Source of the DNA: Betaproteobacteria bacterium HGW-Betaproteobacteria-7
GTDB lineage: Bacteria; Pseudomonadota; Gammaproteobacteria; Burkholderiales; Rhodocyclaceae
Direction: 5' to 3'
Assembly: GCA_002840765.1 (NCBI GenBank)
Contig: PHCE01000001.1
Span: forward strand, 124,001-188,000
Length of the DNA: 64,000 nt
Shown here: positions 9,670-18,321 of the stretch, in pieces
Layout of the letters: each line of letters opens with the position of its first letter
Numbering within the stretch: the stretch's first letter is position 1
Notes under the pieces: generated by a model
What the model saw: only the letters and a program-made list of their open reading frames with translations
Databases searched by the model: none
What the model was told of the DNA's origin: nothing
Made by a program: the position numbers and the translations under genes

Positions 9670-10770
9670 TTATGCCAAAGCCTTATCTTGGAGCTGTTTA
9701 TAACTCTTACTTAAAAACCTGCTTTCGACAAATAAATAGAATGGATAACAAATGAACAAAGTACCAATTATTATCAATAACCCAGATAAGAAATTATTCA
9801 CGTCAACAACTTGACGGACGAACATGTATGGCAGCTGATATAGCTTACCGTGTAATAAATATACTGAATAAGACATAGCACCCAATACCAGCCACGGCTT
9901 CAGCAACCAGTAATGAATAATATTTTCATCACCATGTATTTTGTTAAGACACTTCTCAAAACCCGAGATCACCCACAGAAACAACCCGAAGCAGACAGCA
10001 AATAAAACCACAGACGAACTGAACACCACAGAGCATATTATCAACATGCTTACAAAAACGAAGGCAGCCAATTGTGATGTCTTATTTGTCAAAAGGCTCG
10101 TGACATATATGCCATTACGGTGCATATACGCCAAAACAATACCAACCAAGAATGAAGGCCAATAATTAATAAATAGGCCATAATTTGCTTGCAGCGGCAC
10201 AAACATAACCAACAAGGAAACAATCGAAACTAGTCCAATCGCGTATTTATAGTGGCTTTTAAAAAATAGAGAAACAAAAACAACCAGATAAAACTGAAAT
10301 TCAATGGCCAGAGTCCAATAAACCGAATTTATTGCGTTAAATTCAGCCTGCAAATCGTCAGATGTTGCCCAGAAGACTTTGCTTAGCAAGAGAAAATTAG
10401 ACCACTCAATATTGCTATATTTTGAAATAAGATTCTCTGGTGTTGTGTACACACCCGATTTCAGCGAGCTTATCAACTCCAGCAGATATGGCAGAATCAA
10501 CACAACAACCACGGAAACCCAGAATGTCGGGTAGATTCTTAAAAACCTCGACCTCAGAAACACCACGGGTGAGTTTTTCTTTTCTAGATTGGATTCCGCC
10601 GAATACGTAATCACATAGCCTGATATCACAAAGAACATCGGTACACCCAAACTACCATACGCAGACAGTTGATAGACAACTGGAGACGAAATTTCAAACA
10701 GGGGTCTTACATGAAATAGAAAAACCCATAGCGCCGCTAGCCCTCTTGCAACTTCCAATAACAACACCAA
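9670..10770 (-). CDS. Acyltransferase-3 family membrane protein
   Basis: A 366-residue membrane protein starting LLLEVARGLAALWVFLFHVRPLF, with the conserved family histidine, followed by GVPMFFVISGYVITYS and FLRSRFLRIYPTFWVSV, the diagnostic loops. SYSVYLLHG near the end is also typical. The chosen start is the TTG at 10770, because AAGGAG stands 7 bases upstream; a GTG follows directly and is a weaker alternative. Role: probable O-acylation of polysaccharide. About 150 AT-rich bases separate it from the TPR gene upstream, and base composition changes there. Confidence 0.83.
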   Translation of the reverse strand: MVLLLEVARGLAALWVFLFHVRPLFEISSPVVYQLSAYGSLGVPMFFVISGYVITYSAESNLEKKNSPVVFLRSRFLRIYPTFWVSVVVVLILPYLLELISSLKSGVYTTPENLISKYSNIEWSNFLLLSKVFWATSDDLQAEFNAINSVYWTLAIEFQFYLVVFVSLFFKSHYKYAIGLVSIVSLLVMFVPLQANYGLFINYWPSFLVGIVLAYMHRNGIYVTSLLTNKTSQLAAFVFVSMLIICSVVFSSSVVLFAVCFGLFLWVISGFEKCLNKIHGDENIIHYWLLKPWLVLGAMSYSVYLLHGKLYQLPYMFVRQVVDVNNFLSGLLIIIGTLFICYPFYLFVESRFLSKSYKQLQDKALA

Positions 10771-10918
10771 TCGATGACTCCTTGCCGTTGGAAAGGCTGA
10801 CGGTAAATCTATTAATTAAACGAAAAATTTTAGCAATTATTAAAAAATATCAAATATTCAATTCACGCTACTACTGGCATTGAATTACGGACAGTATCGA
10901 TATTAGATGGCAAGCTGA

Positions 10919-11713
10919 TCATCGTTCAGTTGTTTCGACCTTTTCCGTTTCCTCGATTAAATCGTTTGATGGGCCATTGGTAGCCGGCTTCTCACTGCTG
11001 GGCGGCTTAGTATTTATGGTGTAGCCAGCCTTTTCCAAGCGCTGCCGCAATGCCGCAAAAGTCACACCGGAACGGTAGGCCCGCTGTGCATGTTCCGCTG
11101 CTTTTTCCCAATTCTTGATATCGGCATAGAGCAGACCAATGTTGTATTGAAAAATGCGGTCATCTTCGTAATGTGATTCGGCAAGGCGATATTGTTCAAG
11201 TGCTTCCTGAAATTTACGATTCTGGTGCAGGTGAATGGCATACGAATAGCGAACTGCCTTGTCTTCCGGGCGAAAACGTATGGCCCTGTCGAAGAAGCAA
11301 TAGGCACTAATCTTGGGTGTGAAAACCGTGGATGAGCGCTGCGGAAGCTTCCCTCCTGCCATCCGTTCAAGGCGTGAAATTGCCACCAAGGCCTCCGGAT
11401 GATTGGGGAACACTCGCAGTGTGTAGTGAATTTCTCCGGTCAGTCGTTCGATGGAAAAACGCTTGGTATTCAGCATCTTCATTTCCGGGTTGAAGTGGAC
11501 ATTTTCCACCCGCTTGATCCGTCCCATCGGATCCGCCCCTGTCCTCGCCGAACTTGTTGGATCGGCATAATCCCATGGGCCAATATCGCCGAAGTTCCTG
11601 AGCTCGCCGCAATCCGCGACATCGGCAATTGCCGTCCCCATGGAGGCGGCTGTGATCGCAATCAGGATTACGTTGCGCATTGCCGGCCAAGAAAATTTAT
11701 TCATATTGGGCAT
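10919..11713 (-). CDS. Secreted TPR-repeat protein
   Basis: A 264-residue protein. Residues ~12-30 (AMRNVILIAITAASMGTAIA) form a signal peptide, so the protein is probably periplasmic. The mature part carries TPR-like helix pairs: RFSIERLTGEIHYTLRVFPNHPEAL, AVRYSYAIHLHQNRKFQEALEQYRLAESH and IFQYNIGLLYADIKNWEKAAEHAQRAYRSG. The tail is rich in E, K and P and probably disordered. It starts 20 bases after the amidotransferase gene, so it belongs to the polymerase operon and may scaffold periplasmic assembly. No enzymatic motif is seen and the exact role is unknown. Confidence 0.75.
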   Translation of the reverse strand: MPNMNKFSWPAMRNVILIAITAASMGTAIADVADCGELRNFGDIGPWDYADPTSSARTGADPMGRIKRVENVHFNPEMKMLNTKRFSIERLTGEIHYTLRVFPNHPEALVAISRLERMAGGKLPQRSSTVFTPKISAYCFFDRAIRFRPEDKAVRYSYAIHLHQNRKFQEALEQYRLAESHYEDDRIFQYNIGLLYADIKNWEKAAEHAQRAYRSGVTFAALRQRLEKAGYTINTKPPSSEKPATNGPSNDLIEETEKVETTER

Positions 11714-11733
11714 CGTTCTCTATCCAAAAGGGC

Positions 11734-13410
11734 TCAGGAGTTGGCGGACGCTGATCGCGCGGACTGGCCACGGAACCACTGTTCCATCATCATCGAAATC
11801 CAGATCATTTCACCGTAATAGCCAGGGTGTTCGTACAGGTAACGGCTGAACAGGGCATCAACGAAGTCTGCGCGCAGTATCTCGCGATCAACCAGGCCTC
11901 GGACTGAATCTTCCGCCAACGATTTCAGAGCGGAATCCTTGGCTGTCCAGACGCCGAACGGCAGACCAAAGCCCTGTTTTTTCTTGGTCAGAATTTCATC
12001 AGGCAGGAAACCGCGTAGCGCTTCCTTGAAGAACCAACGTAATTTCAGGCCCTTCAGCTTGTAATCCGTGGGCAGTTTCAAGGAGAACTCAAGGAGTTCT
12101 TCGTCCAGCATCGGGAAGCCAACTTCCAACCCGGCTAGCCTGGTCGTTCCACAAACCTTGGGCAGGTCGTTTTCACCCAGGGTGAAGCGCCAATCGAAGG
12201 CGAGTTCGCGGTTGGTGGCACTGCTGGCTTGTGGGCTATTCCATACCTGACGTTGGAGTTGCAAAGGCGCCGCAAGGTCGACTCCCGAAAGGAAACCTTC
12301 AGTGAATACCTGTTTCAGACCAAGACGGGTAACGAGGTTGTACATCTGCAGTCGATCCGGCATTGGGACGCTGGCTTGCTCGACATAGCTGGCGGCCTTG
12401 CGGATGAGGGGTATGCCTTTACCGATACCAGTTCCCAGAAAGGGCTCAAGCACCGACTCCCGTATAACTCCCGGAACGTTTTGGTAGAAGTTGAAGACGC
12501 GCTGCTTGGAGTAGCGGGAATTGCCGCCGAACAACTCGTCACCGCCATCGCCAGCCAGTATGCGAGTAACGCCATCTTCGCGCGCCATCTTTGCGCAGTA
12601 GTAGGCCGGCAGCGCTGAGGAGTTGCCGAAAGGCTGATCGTAGGATGCGGCCACCTGAGGAATGCTGCGCAGCAGGTCCTGCGGAGTGACGTAATACTCG
12701 TGGTGCTCGGTGTTGAATTGCTTAGACGCTAAGCGGGCAAATTCCATTTCGTCATAGCCTTCGGCCTCGAATCCGATCGAATAGCTTGCCGCTGGCCGCC
12801 CCAGAACCTGGCCAATCATGCCGGCCACGGTGGAGCTGTCGGTGCCGCCGCTGAGGAAGCAGCCTGCCTTGCCGCCATCAAGTTGGCGCGCCACTGCTTG
12901 TTGCAGCAACTCCCTGAACTCCGTGCGCAGTTGATCGAAGGAGGCTTGGCGCGGTTCTTCGAAGGTGGGTACCCAGTATGGAGCGACCGTTAGCACACCA
13001 TTGTTGAAAATAGCATAGTGCGCTGGCGGCAACCGATAGACACCCTGGAAGATGGTGCGGGGTGACGGGATGGTGTGGAAATAGAAGTAGTCGAAGATGG
13101 CCTGCGGGTCGATTTCCGCCATGCCACCGGCTACTTCGTCCGCACGCTCGGCAAAGCTGAGTTGCCGATCCTTATGGCGGTAGCACAGCGAGCGAACGGC
13201 GAATTTATCGACAGCCATGAAAACACCGCCATCCGGTGTCTGGAAAGCGATTGCGTAATCGCCCGCCACATGGTTGGGGGTCTGTATGCCATAGCGTCCG
13301 TAGGCCGCTTGCCAGGCAGCCAAGGCCCCTTGGCTGGCGGCGAGTTTTTCGAGATCCTCATCGAGGAAGCGAGGCTTTCCGATAATCAGGCTGTTCGAAC
13401 TGGGGGTCAT
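11734..13410 (-). CDS. Asparagine synthetase-like protein lacking the glutaminase cysteine
   Basis: A 558-residue AsnB-type protein. The C-terminal ATP-pyrophosphatase domain is complete: PP-loop SGGTDSS at 187-193 and the later GDGGDELFGG. The N-terminal Ntn glutaminase domain is shortened: it starts MTPSSNSLIIGKPRF, has no MC start, and lacks the R-H-R-G-P-D region. An in-frame TAA lies 9 bases upstream of the ATG, so no longer N terminus is available. The protein therefore probably adenylates a carboxylate and uses free ammonia or another amine, for example to amidate a uronic acid. Asparagine-synthetase paralogues occur in exosortase A/floc-formation loci. It is the third gene of the ACP-polymerase operon. 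Confidence 0.85.
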   Translation of the reverse strand: MTPSSNSLIIGKPRFLDEDLEKLAASQGALAAWQAAYGRYGIQTPNHVAGDYAIAFQTPDGGVFMAVDKFAVRSLCYRHKDRQLSFAERADEVAGGMAEIDPQAIFDYFYFHTIPSPRTIFQGVYRLPPAHYAIFNNGVLTVAPYWVPTFEEPRQASFDQLRTEFRELLQQAVARQLDGGKAGCFLSGGTDSSTVAGMIGQVLGRPAASYSIGFEAEGYDEMEFARLASKQFNTEHHEYYVTPQDLLRSIPQVAASYDQPFGNSSALPAYYCAKMAREDGVTRILAGDGGDELFGGNSRYSKQRVFNFYQNVPGVIRESVLEPFLGTGIGKGIPLIRKAASYVEQASVPMPDRLQMYNLVTRLGLKQVFTEGFLSGVDLAAPLQLQRQVWNSPQASSATNRELAFDWRFTLGENDLPKVCGTTRLAGLEVGFPMLDEELLEFSLKLPTDYKLKGLKLRWFFKEALRGFLPDEILTKKKQGFGLPFGVWTAKDSALKSLAEDSVRGLVDREILRADFVDALFSRYLYEHPGYYGEMIWISMMMEQWFRGQSARSASANS

Positions 13411-13465
13411 GGTCTGTTATTCGCAGTACGTTTTTGTGGGAAGGTGCCGGGGAATGCAGGCATGC

Positions 13466-15865
13466 TTAGTGGGCCAAATTTCGTGCCCTGTGCTTGGCAC
13501 TATGATTATTGGGTATCAAGGCAAGCAGCACCAAGAGATAGAAGATGAAAGCCAGCCGGGGTGTATCGATCAGGCTGTCGAACATCCCGACAACCAGGAA
13601 GCCAACAATGGCAGCCAGAAGGAAGGGGGCAAGTTCATGTTGTCTGAATTGCCCGAAGGCAAGGCGCAAAATTGCCGCACCAACGAGTAATGAAAAAACC
13701 AACAGACCGACAAGTCCCTGATCAAAAACGACATTTACCAGGATATTCTTTGCATGCCATGGCATGTGGTCGCGATCACTGCTGAAAAACCAGTTCTGCA
13801 TGTCAAGATCAAAATCGCCATTTTTCAAAAGATTGGTGCCACCCAAGGTCGTCAGTACGATGGTGTCGATTTCTGCCAAGCCGCTGCGATTGGCAACAGC
13901 CACCGAAAACACTTTGGCGCGAGGCGCGTACCAGGGTCCGTACCCAAGGAGGTCTCCTTTAAGCTGAACGTGAGCTGATTGAAGCTCTTCGTTTGGCTTG
14001 AGCTTCGCTTGGCCAATCGCACACTTGGCAGCGTAGAGCAAGTGCTTCTCACATACTTCAACCGTAATCGTTGCCCCTGACCTTGCCCGTACCTGTAGCG
14101 TTGCCTCAAAAGGCCCGGTCGCGTCAAAGTCAAGCCTCTGGGAAACCCGCAGAGCATCACCAAAACTGATCCCGCGTCTTGGCGCAACGAGAGATAAGGA
14201 TTTTTTCTCCTGCTCTTTGATGATTTGATAGGTACCAGGAAACTTGTTGTCGGGTATTGCGTAGAAATAGTTCGCGGAATAGCGCCCCAGACCTTTGCCA
14301 AACAAGACATCCAGTTCGTCCTGCAGCATGGACATGCTCAGGTTCCAGTGATCAAATCGCCCGTCGAGATCCTTTTCAGAAGTTGCAAATCGCTCGCCAA
14401 CGTAGCCACCACCGACAAATACTGCGACGACAGCACAGATTGCAACACCCCCACCGAAGAAATTGGCTTGCCAGCGTATATCGCTAGGCCAGATCGGATT
14501 GGCTGAAAAAACGCCACGCGATACAACGGCAATCACCGCGGCCATAGCGCCCAGCATTCCCCAAAGTGCTTCGCCCCCCCCCCAATGGAATGCCACGTGT
14601 ACCGCCGAAAGCGAGAGCGCCGCAAACGCCGCAGTGCAGGAGATATAGCGGTCACTGGTTAGTCGCCTCTTTGACCAATAGAGCAGGGCCAACATGCCAG
14701 CGAATAGCACTGAATACGCGATGTAGGGCCCCTTCGCTACAAGACCAGCAAAAAGAATGATCATTCCCCCGGCGATCAGGCCAATCACCATACCGACGAA
14801 ATATTGCCCTGGCTTGATGCCGCGCAACACCGCCGGCATCGACAGCGCCGCCACTACAACCCCCATTAGCGCCATCAATCCCCGATAGCCACCTCCGGAA
14901 AAAACGGCAAACGCCATTGCCCCAAGCGTCGCCAAGGCCATAGTCCAGCGCAGTGGCCCCCAGGTCTGCTGGTGTGGCTGCGCTGATTCGAGTCCGGCAA
15001 GGTGTCGTGTTTGCCAAGCAAGCAGAGGCAATGCAACGATCAGCGCCAAGTAAACGCCCCGCGAAAAGGTGGTCAACGCTGCATAGGCACCGATGATGAT
15101 GAGACCGACCGAGAACAACTGCTGGGGCCACGTGCGAGAGTTGCGCACCGCCCAAATGGCAAATGGGGTTGCAAGCAGCAACCATCCATCCAGGGCGGCA
15201 CCGCCAACGTGCATTTCCCAGAATAGGGCTGTCGATCGGTAATCGCTGGAAAAATTGAGCAGATCGGTAAATGCCAGGCGCTCCCACAAGGCAGCCAACG
15301 ATGCTGTACCCAGCCCTATCGCCATCCCCCAGGCTAGCTTGCCTCCGTTAGCTTCTTGCGGGTCGCGTAGAAGTTGTCTCAGCAATGGCAACAGCAAGAG
15401 CGCAAGGAAAAAACTCTTGCCGATGCGGATACTGTTCATCGGGCCGTCGTAGCCCTGAAACCAGCCGAATGAGAATCCACCTGCATCGGCAAATCCGCGA
15501 ACGAGCGAGGCTAGCACCGATAATCCCATCAACAGGGAAAGCACTGGTAACAGCCACGAGCGGCGCGATGAGCCGCCAGGAGGGTGATCCACGAACATCC
15601 GCGCATAGCCTCCAGAGGCCATGCCAAGAACTATCAGATCAATTTCTTCGAAGGTAAGCCAACCTGTCCACGGAGCAAATCCGACTACCGGCAACAACGC
15701 CGGTACGATTACCAAGAACCACGACAATCGGTAGTAGGCTAACAGGCCCGTTGCAACAAATAGGGTTGTCGCAGTGATATGACCGAGCGGATAGTGCCAG
15801 GCCAAGAATCCACCAACAACAAAAGCAGTCAGCGCAGCCAAGAGATCACGCAGACGCCCCAACAT
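13466..15865 (-). CDS. O-antigen ligase/polymerase-like membrane protein with inserted beta domain
   Basis: A 799-residue integral membrane protein with many helices from residue 10 onward and pairs of G/A-rich segments, as in Wzy/WaaL proteins. The large periplasmic loop begins near residue 525 (GKGLGRYSANYFY) and the catalytic-type H-x-K-N stretch (HMPWHAKNILVNVVFDQGLVGLLVF) comes only near 700. Between them lies a ~150-residue soluble segment with beta-sandwich character, containing LKNGDFDLDMQNWFF, similar to carbohydrate-binding modules. Predicted job: polymerise or ligate the flipped repeat units. It is the second gene of the - strand operon after the acyl carrier protein. Polymerase versus ligase cannot be decided from sequence. 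Confidence 0.78.
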   Translation of the reverse strand: MLGRLRDLLAALTAFVVGGFLAWHYPLGHITATTLFVATGLLAYYRLSWFLVIVPALLPVVGFAPWTGWLTFEEIDLIVLGMASGGYARMFVDHPPGGSSRRSWLLPVLSLLMGLSVLASLVRGFADAGGFSFGWFQGYDGPMNSIRIGKSFFLALLLLPLLRQLLRDPQEANGGKLAWGMAIGLGTASLAALWERLAFTDLLNFSSDYRSTALFWEMHVGGAALDGWLLLATPFAIWAVRNSRTWPQQLFSVGLIIIGAYAALTTFSRGVYLALIVALPLLAWQTRHLAGLESAQPHQQTWGPLRWTMALATLGAMAFAVFSGGGYRGLMALMGVVVAALSMPAVLRGIKPGQYFVGMVIGLIAGGMIILFAGLVAKGPYIAYSVLFAGMLALLYWSKRRLTSDRYISCTAAFAALSLSAVHVAFHWGGGEALWGMLGAMAAVIAVVSRGVFSANPIWPSDIRWQANFFGGGVAICAVVAVFVGGGYVGERFATSEKDLDGRFDHWNLSMSMLQDELDVLFGKGLGRYSANYFYAIPDNKFPGTYQIIKEQEKKSLSLVAPRRGISFGDALRVSQRLDFDATGPFEATLQVRARSGATITVEVCEKHLLYAAKCAIGQAKLKPNEELQSAHVQLKGDLLGYGPWYAPRAKVFSVAVANRSGLAEIDTIVLTTLGGTNLLKNGDFDLDMQNWFFSSDRDHMPWHAKNILVNVVFDQGLVGLLVFSLLVGAAILRLAFGQFRQHELAPFLLAAIVGFLVVGMFDSLIDTPRLAFIFYLLVLLALIPNNHSAKHRARNLAH

Positions 15866-16032
15866 GTCAGATCTTCACAACTTGTTGTGGCACGCGGCAC
15901 AACCTGGCGTGCCTCTATGCCATTCGACCGACCGAGACTTGCCCGGCAAGCCTGAATCGAGCCTGAACGTTGCCTCCAGGTCCCTCCTGTTCGTCCTTGC
16001 AAGACAGGCGGAGATCAGCACAACGCACCGCA

Positions 16033-16284
16033 TCAGCCAGCCAGCTTGCCGTCTACAAATTCGACCAGCGAACCGACGGTGGCGAATGTGCTGCCTTCGA
16101 TCTCGTCGTCTTCGACGGTGAAGCCGAAACGGTCTTCGAAACCGGTAATCAGAGCAACTACGGCCATCGAATCAAGCTCGGGAATGGCGCCGAGGAGAGG
16201 CGTGCTGGCAGTAAACTCCGCCGCACGACCGTTCAAACTCAGAATTTCGTCCAGAAGGGACAGCACTTCCTTTTCGGTATTCAA
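16033..16284 (-). CDS. Acyl carrier protein, exosortase A-associated type
   Basis: An 83-residue, strongly acidic protein. PELDSMAVVALITGFEDRFG holds the D-S-M motif whose serine receives 4'-phosphopantetheine, and the four-helix pattern of carrier proteins is clear. It is not the fatty-acid AcpP (no ADSLDTVELVM). It is divergent from the ligase gene, 112 bases away, which is the arrangement seen in exosortase A loci. It probably carries an acyl group activated by that ligase and could also feed the FeeM-like synthase at 20-21 kb. A TATAAT box precedes it. The gap between it and the polymerase gene (167 bases) shows nothing else. Confidence 0.88.
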   Translation of the reverse strand: MNTEKEVLSLLDEILSLNGRAAEFTASTPLLGAIPELDSMAVVALITGFEDRFGFTVEDDEIEGSTFATVGSLVEFVDGKLAG

Positions 16285-16318
16285 GCCTTGCTCCTACGAC
16301 AACAGTATGGGAGGCCGA

Positions 16319-16324
16319 ATTATA
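16319..16324 (-). promoter_or_regulatory. Candidate -10 box for the ACP-polymerase operon
   Basis: Reading the - strand, TATAAT lies 35-40 bases before the ACP start codon, preceded by ...GTGGAAATGGCATTCTCCCCC. The -35 region is poor, so an activator or an unusual promoter is possible. This 112-base intergenic stretch also has to serve the divergent ligase gene. Confidence 0.4.
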
Positions 16325-16396
16325 GGGGGAGAATGCCATTTCCACTGTGAGATACTCCACGTCGTCATACCCCGTTTCCTGCCAGACTACCTGCCC

Positions 16397-17995
16397 ATGC
16401 GAGACTCGACGCTTCTACCCGAACTGATTGCCCGCGCCGCCGAGCGCGACGCCGCCGCCCCTGCCCTTACCTATGGCAAGACCACCCTCAGCTATGGCGA
16501 ACTGCAGGAATCCGTTTCCCGCTTCGCCAGCGGCCTGATCGGCCTTGGTCTGGCACGTGGTGAGCGGGTTGCCATCTACCTGGAAAAACGCTTCGAGACG
16601 GTGATCGCCAGCTTTGGCTCACCGGCGGCCGGCGGCGTGTTCGTACCGATCAATCCGCTGCTCAAACCGGAACAGGTGGGTTACATCATGCGCGACTGCA
16701 ATGTCCGCGTGCTGGTCACCTCGCCCGAGCGCCTGGCCCTGCTGCAGGAAACACTGCCGGCCTGCCACGATCTGCGCCATGTGGTCGTACTTGATTCGGC
16801 CGATGCGCTGCCAGCGCTGGGCGCCTTGAACGTGCTGCGCTGGAGCGCACTGCTTGAAGCGCCCTCGGCGCTGGCACACCGGGTCATCGACACCGATGTT
16901 GTCGGCATTCTTTACACCTCAGGCAGCACCGGCAAGCCGAAGGGTGTGGTGCTTTCGCACCGCAACATGGTGGCCGGCGCCAAGAGCGTTGCCAGCTACC
17001 TGGAAAACCATGCTGGCGACACGCTGCTGGCCGCCCTGCCCCTTTCCTTCGATGCCGGTTTCAGCCAGTTGACGACAGCCTTCCATGTCGGCGCCCGGGT
17101 CGTACTGCTCAACTACCTGTTGCCGCGCGACGTGATCAAGGCGATCGAACGTGAGAAGGTCACCGGCCTGACCGCCGTACCGCCGCTGTACATCCAGCTG
17201 ACCCAACTGGCCTGGCCGGAAAGCATCACCGGCCATCTGCGTTATTTCGCCAATACCGGCGGCCGCATGCCGCGCGAGACGCTCGATGCGCTGCGCCGCC
17301 ACCTGCCGCGGAGCAAGCCTGTCCTGATGTACGGCCTGACCGAGGCTTTCCGCTCAACTTTCCTGCCGCCGGCCGAGGTCGATAAGCGGCCGGATTCCAT
17401 CGGCAAGGCCATTCCCAATGCCGAAATCCTGGTGCTGCGCGAGGATGGCTCGCCCTGCGCGCCGAACGAGCCGGGCGAACTGGTGCATCGCGGCGCCCTG
17501 GTCGGCATGGGTTACTGGAACGATCCGGAAAAGACGGCCGAGCGCTACAAGCCGCTGCCGGTGCATGCCCCGGGCCGCGAGGCCGGGCTGGTGCTGCCGG
17601 AGATCGCCGTTTTCTCGGGCGATACGGTGCGTATGGACGAGGAAGGCTTCCTCTATTTCATCGGCCGCCGCGACGAGATGATGAAGACCTCCGGCTATCG
17701 CGTCAGTCCGACCGAGGTCGAGGAAATCCTCTACGCCACGAAGATGGTTGGCGAGTGCGTGGCTTTCGGCGTCGATGACGACCGGCTCGGCCAGGCGATC
17801 CAGGTCATCGCCACGCCGCCGGCCGACGGTGCACTCGACGTCGCCGTCTTGCTCGCCGAATGCAAGACGCGCATGCCGGCTTACATGCTCCCGGCTGGCA
17901 TCGAGGTGCGCAACGGCCCGCTGCCGCGCAATCCCAATGGCAAGATCGACCGCAAGACGCTGTCGACTGAATGGGTTGAACGCCATGGCAGTTAA
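16397..17995 (+). CDS. AMP-forming acyl-CoA/acyl-ACP ligase, exosortase A-associated
   Basis: ANL-superfamily enzyme of 532 residues from the ATG at 16397 (MRDSTLLPELIARAAERD); the longer ORF from 16046 would run through the antisense of the ACP gene and is rejected. Key motifs: VGILYTSGSTGKPKGVVLSHRNM (P-loop, A3), YGLTEAFRSTFLPP (A5), SGDTVRMDEEGFLYFIGRRDEMMKTSGYRVSPTEVEEIL (A7-A8) and a C-terminal NPNGKIDRK lysine (A10). It resembles the exosortase A system-associated ligase family. It presumably adenylates a carboxylic acid and loads it on the neighbouring carrier protein. The normally adjacent decarboxylase gene is displaced by a toxin-antitoxin pair. Confidence 0.88.
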   Translation: MRDSTLLPELIARAAERDAAAPALTYGKTTLSYGELQESVSRFASGLIGLGLARGERVAIYLEKRFETVIASFGSPAAGGVFVPINPLLKPEQVGYIMRDCNVRVLVTSPERLALLQETLPACHDLRHVVVLDSADALPALGALNVLRWSALLEAPSALAHRVIDTDVVGILYTSGSTGKPKGVVLSHRNMVAGAKSVASYLENHAGDTLLAALPLSFDAGFSQLTTAFHVGARVVLLNYLLPRDVIKAIEREKVTGLTAVPPLYIQLTQLAWPESITGHLRYFANTGGRMPRETLDALRRHLPRSKPVLMYGLTEAFRSTFLPPAEVDKRPDSIGKAIPNAEILVLREDGSPCAPNEPGELVHRGALVGMGYWNDPEKTAERYKPLPVHAPGREAGLVLPEIAVFSGDTVRMDEEGFLYFIGRRDEMMKTSGYRVSPTEVEEILYATKMVGECVAFGVDDDRLGQAIQVIATPPADGALDVAVLLAECKTRMPAYMLPAGIEVRNGPLPRNPNGKIDRKTLSTEWVERHGS

Positions 17996-18032
17996 TAAAT
18001 CCCTGCTTGCCTGCGTGTAATCGCCGGCTAAA

Positions 18033-18052
18033 ATGTAGAAACATCACTACAT
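18033..18052 (+). promoter_or_regulatory. Candidate operator of the toxin-antitoxin operon
   Basis: ATGTAG and CTACAT form a perfect 6-bp inverted repeat separated by 8 bases, ending 14 bases before the antitoxin start. Phd/YefM antitoxins bind such palindromes to repress their own operon, so this is a likely autoregulatory site. Binding is inferred. Confidence 0.55.
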
Positions 18053-18066
18053 AAACTTCAGGTGCC

Positions 18067-18321
18067 ATGATGATTACTACCCTGACTAGCCGTGAATTTA
18101 ATCAGGACGCCAGCCGTGCCAAGAAAGCTGCTGAGGATGGCCCGGTCATCATTACCGATCGCGGACGGCCCGCCCACGTGCTGCTCAGCATCGAAGCCTA
18201 TCAACGCCTGACCGGCGAAGGTGGCAGCATCGTCGATCTGCTGGCCATGCCGGAGGGTGCCGAAGTAGCTTTTGAACCACCGCGTGCTGATGGCCTCAGC
18301 CGCCCTGCCGACCTGAGCTGA
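18067..18321 (+). CDS. Phd/YefM-family antitoxin
   Basis: An 84-residue protein with the Phd/YefM fold signature: TLTSREFNQDASRAKKAAEDGPVIITDRGRPAHVLLSIEAYQRLTG, a DNA-binding N-terminal half with the V-I-I-T-D-R-G-R-P turn. The C-terminal tail (DLLAMPEGAEVAFEPPRA) would wrap the toxin. Its TGA overlaps the toxin ATG by one base (TGATG), the usual translational coupling of these modules. The start ATG at 18067 is followed by a second ATG (18070), and either could be used. It neutralises the PIN toxin and probably represses the operon. Confidence 0.9.
   Translation: MMITTLTSREFNQDASRAKKAAEDGPVIITDRGRPAHVLLSIEAYQRLTGEGGSIVDLLAMPEGAEVAFEPPRADGLSRPADLS

Noticed and set aside
15876-15889. CACAAC-TT-GTTGTG inverted repeat before the polymerase gene
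   Set aside because: Only 6-bp arms near the start codon, no matching copies; not strong enough to call an operator.
16046-16396. N-terminal extension of the ligase ORF
   Set aside because: It reads through the antisense of the acyl carrier protein gene and the shared promoter region; ATG 16397 gives the standard ligase N terminus.
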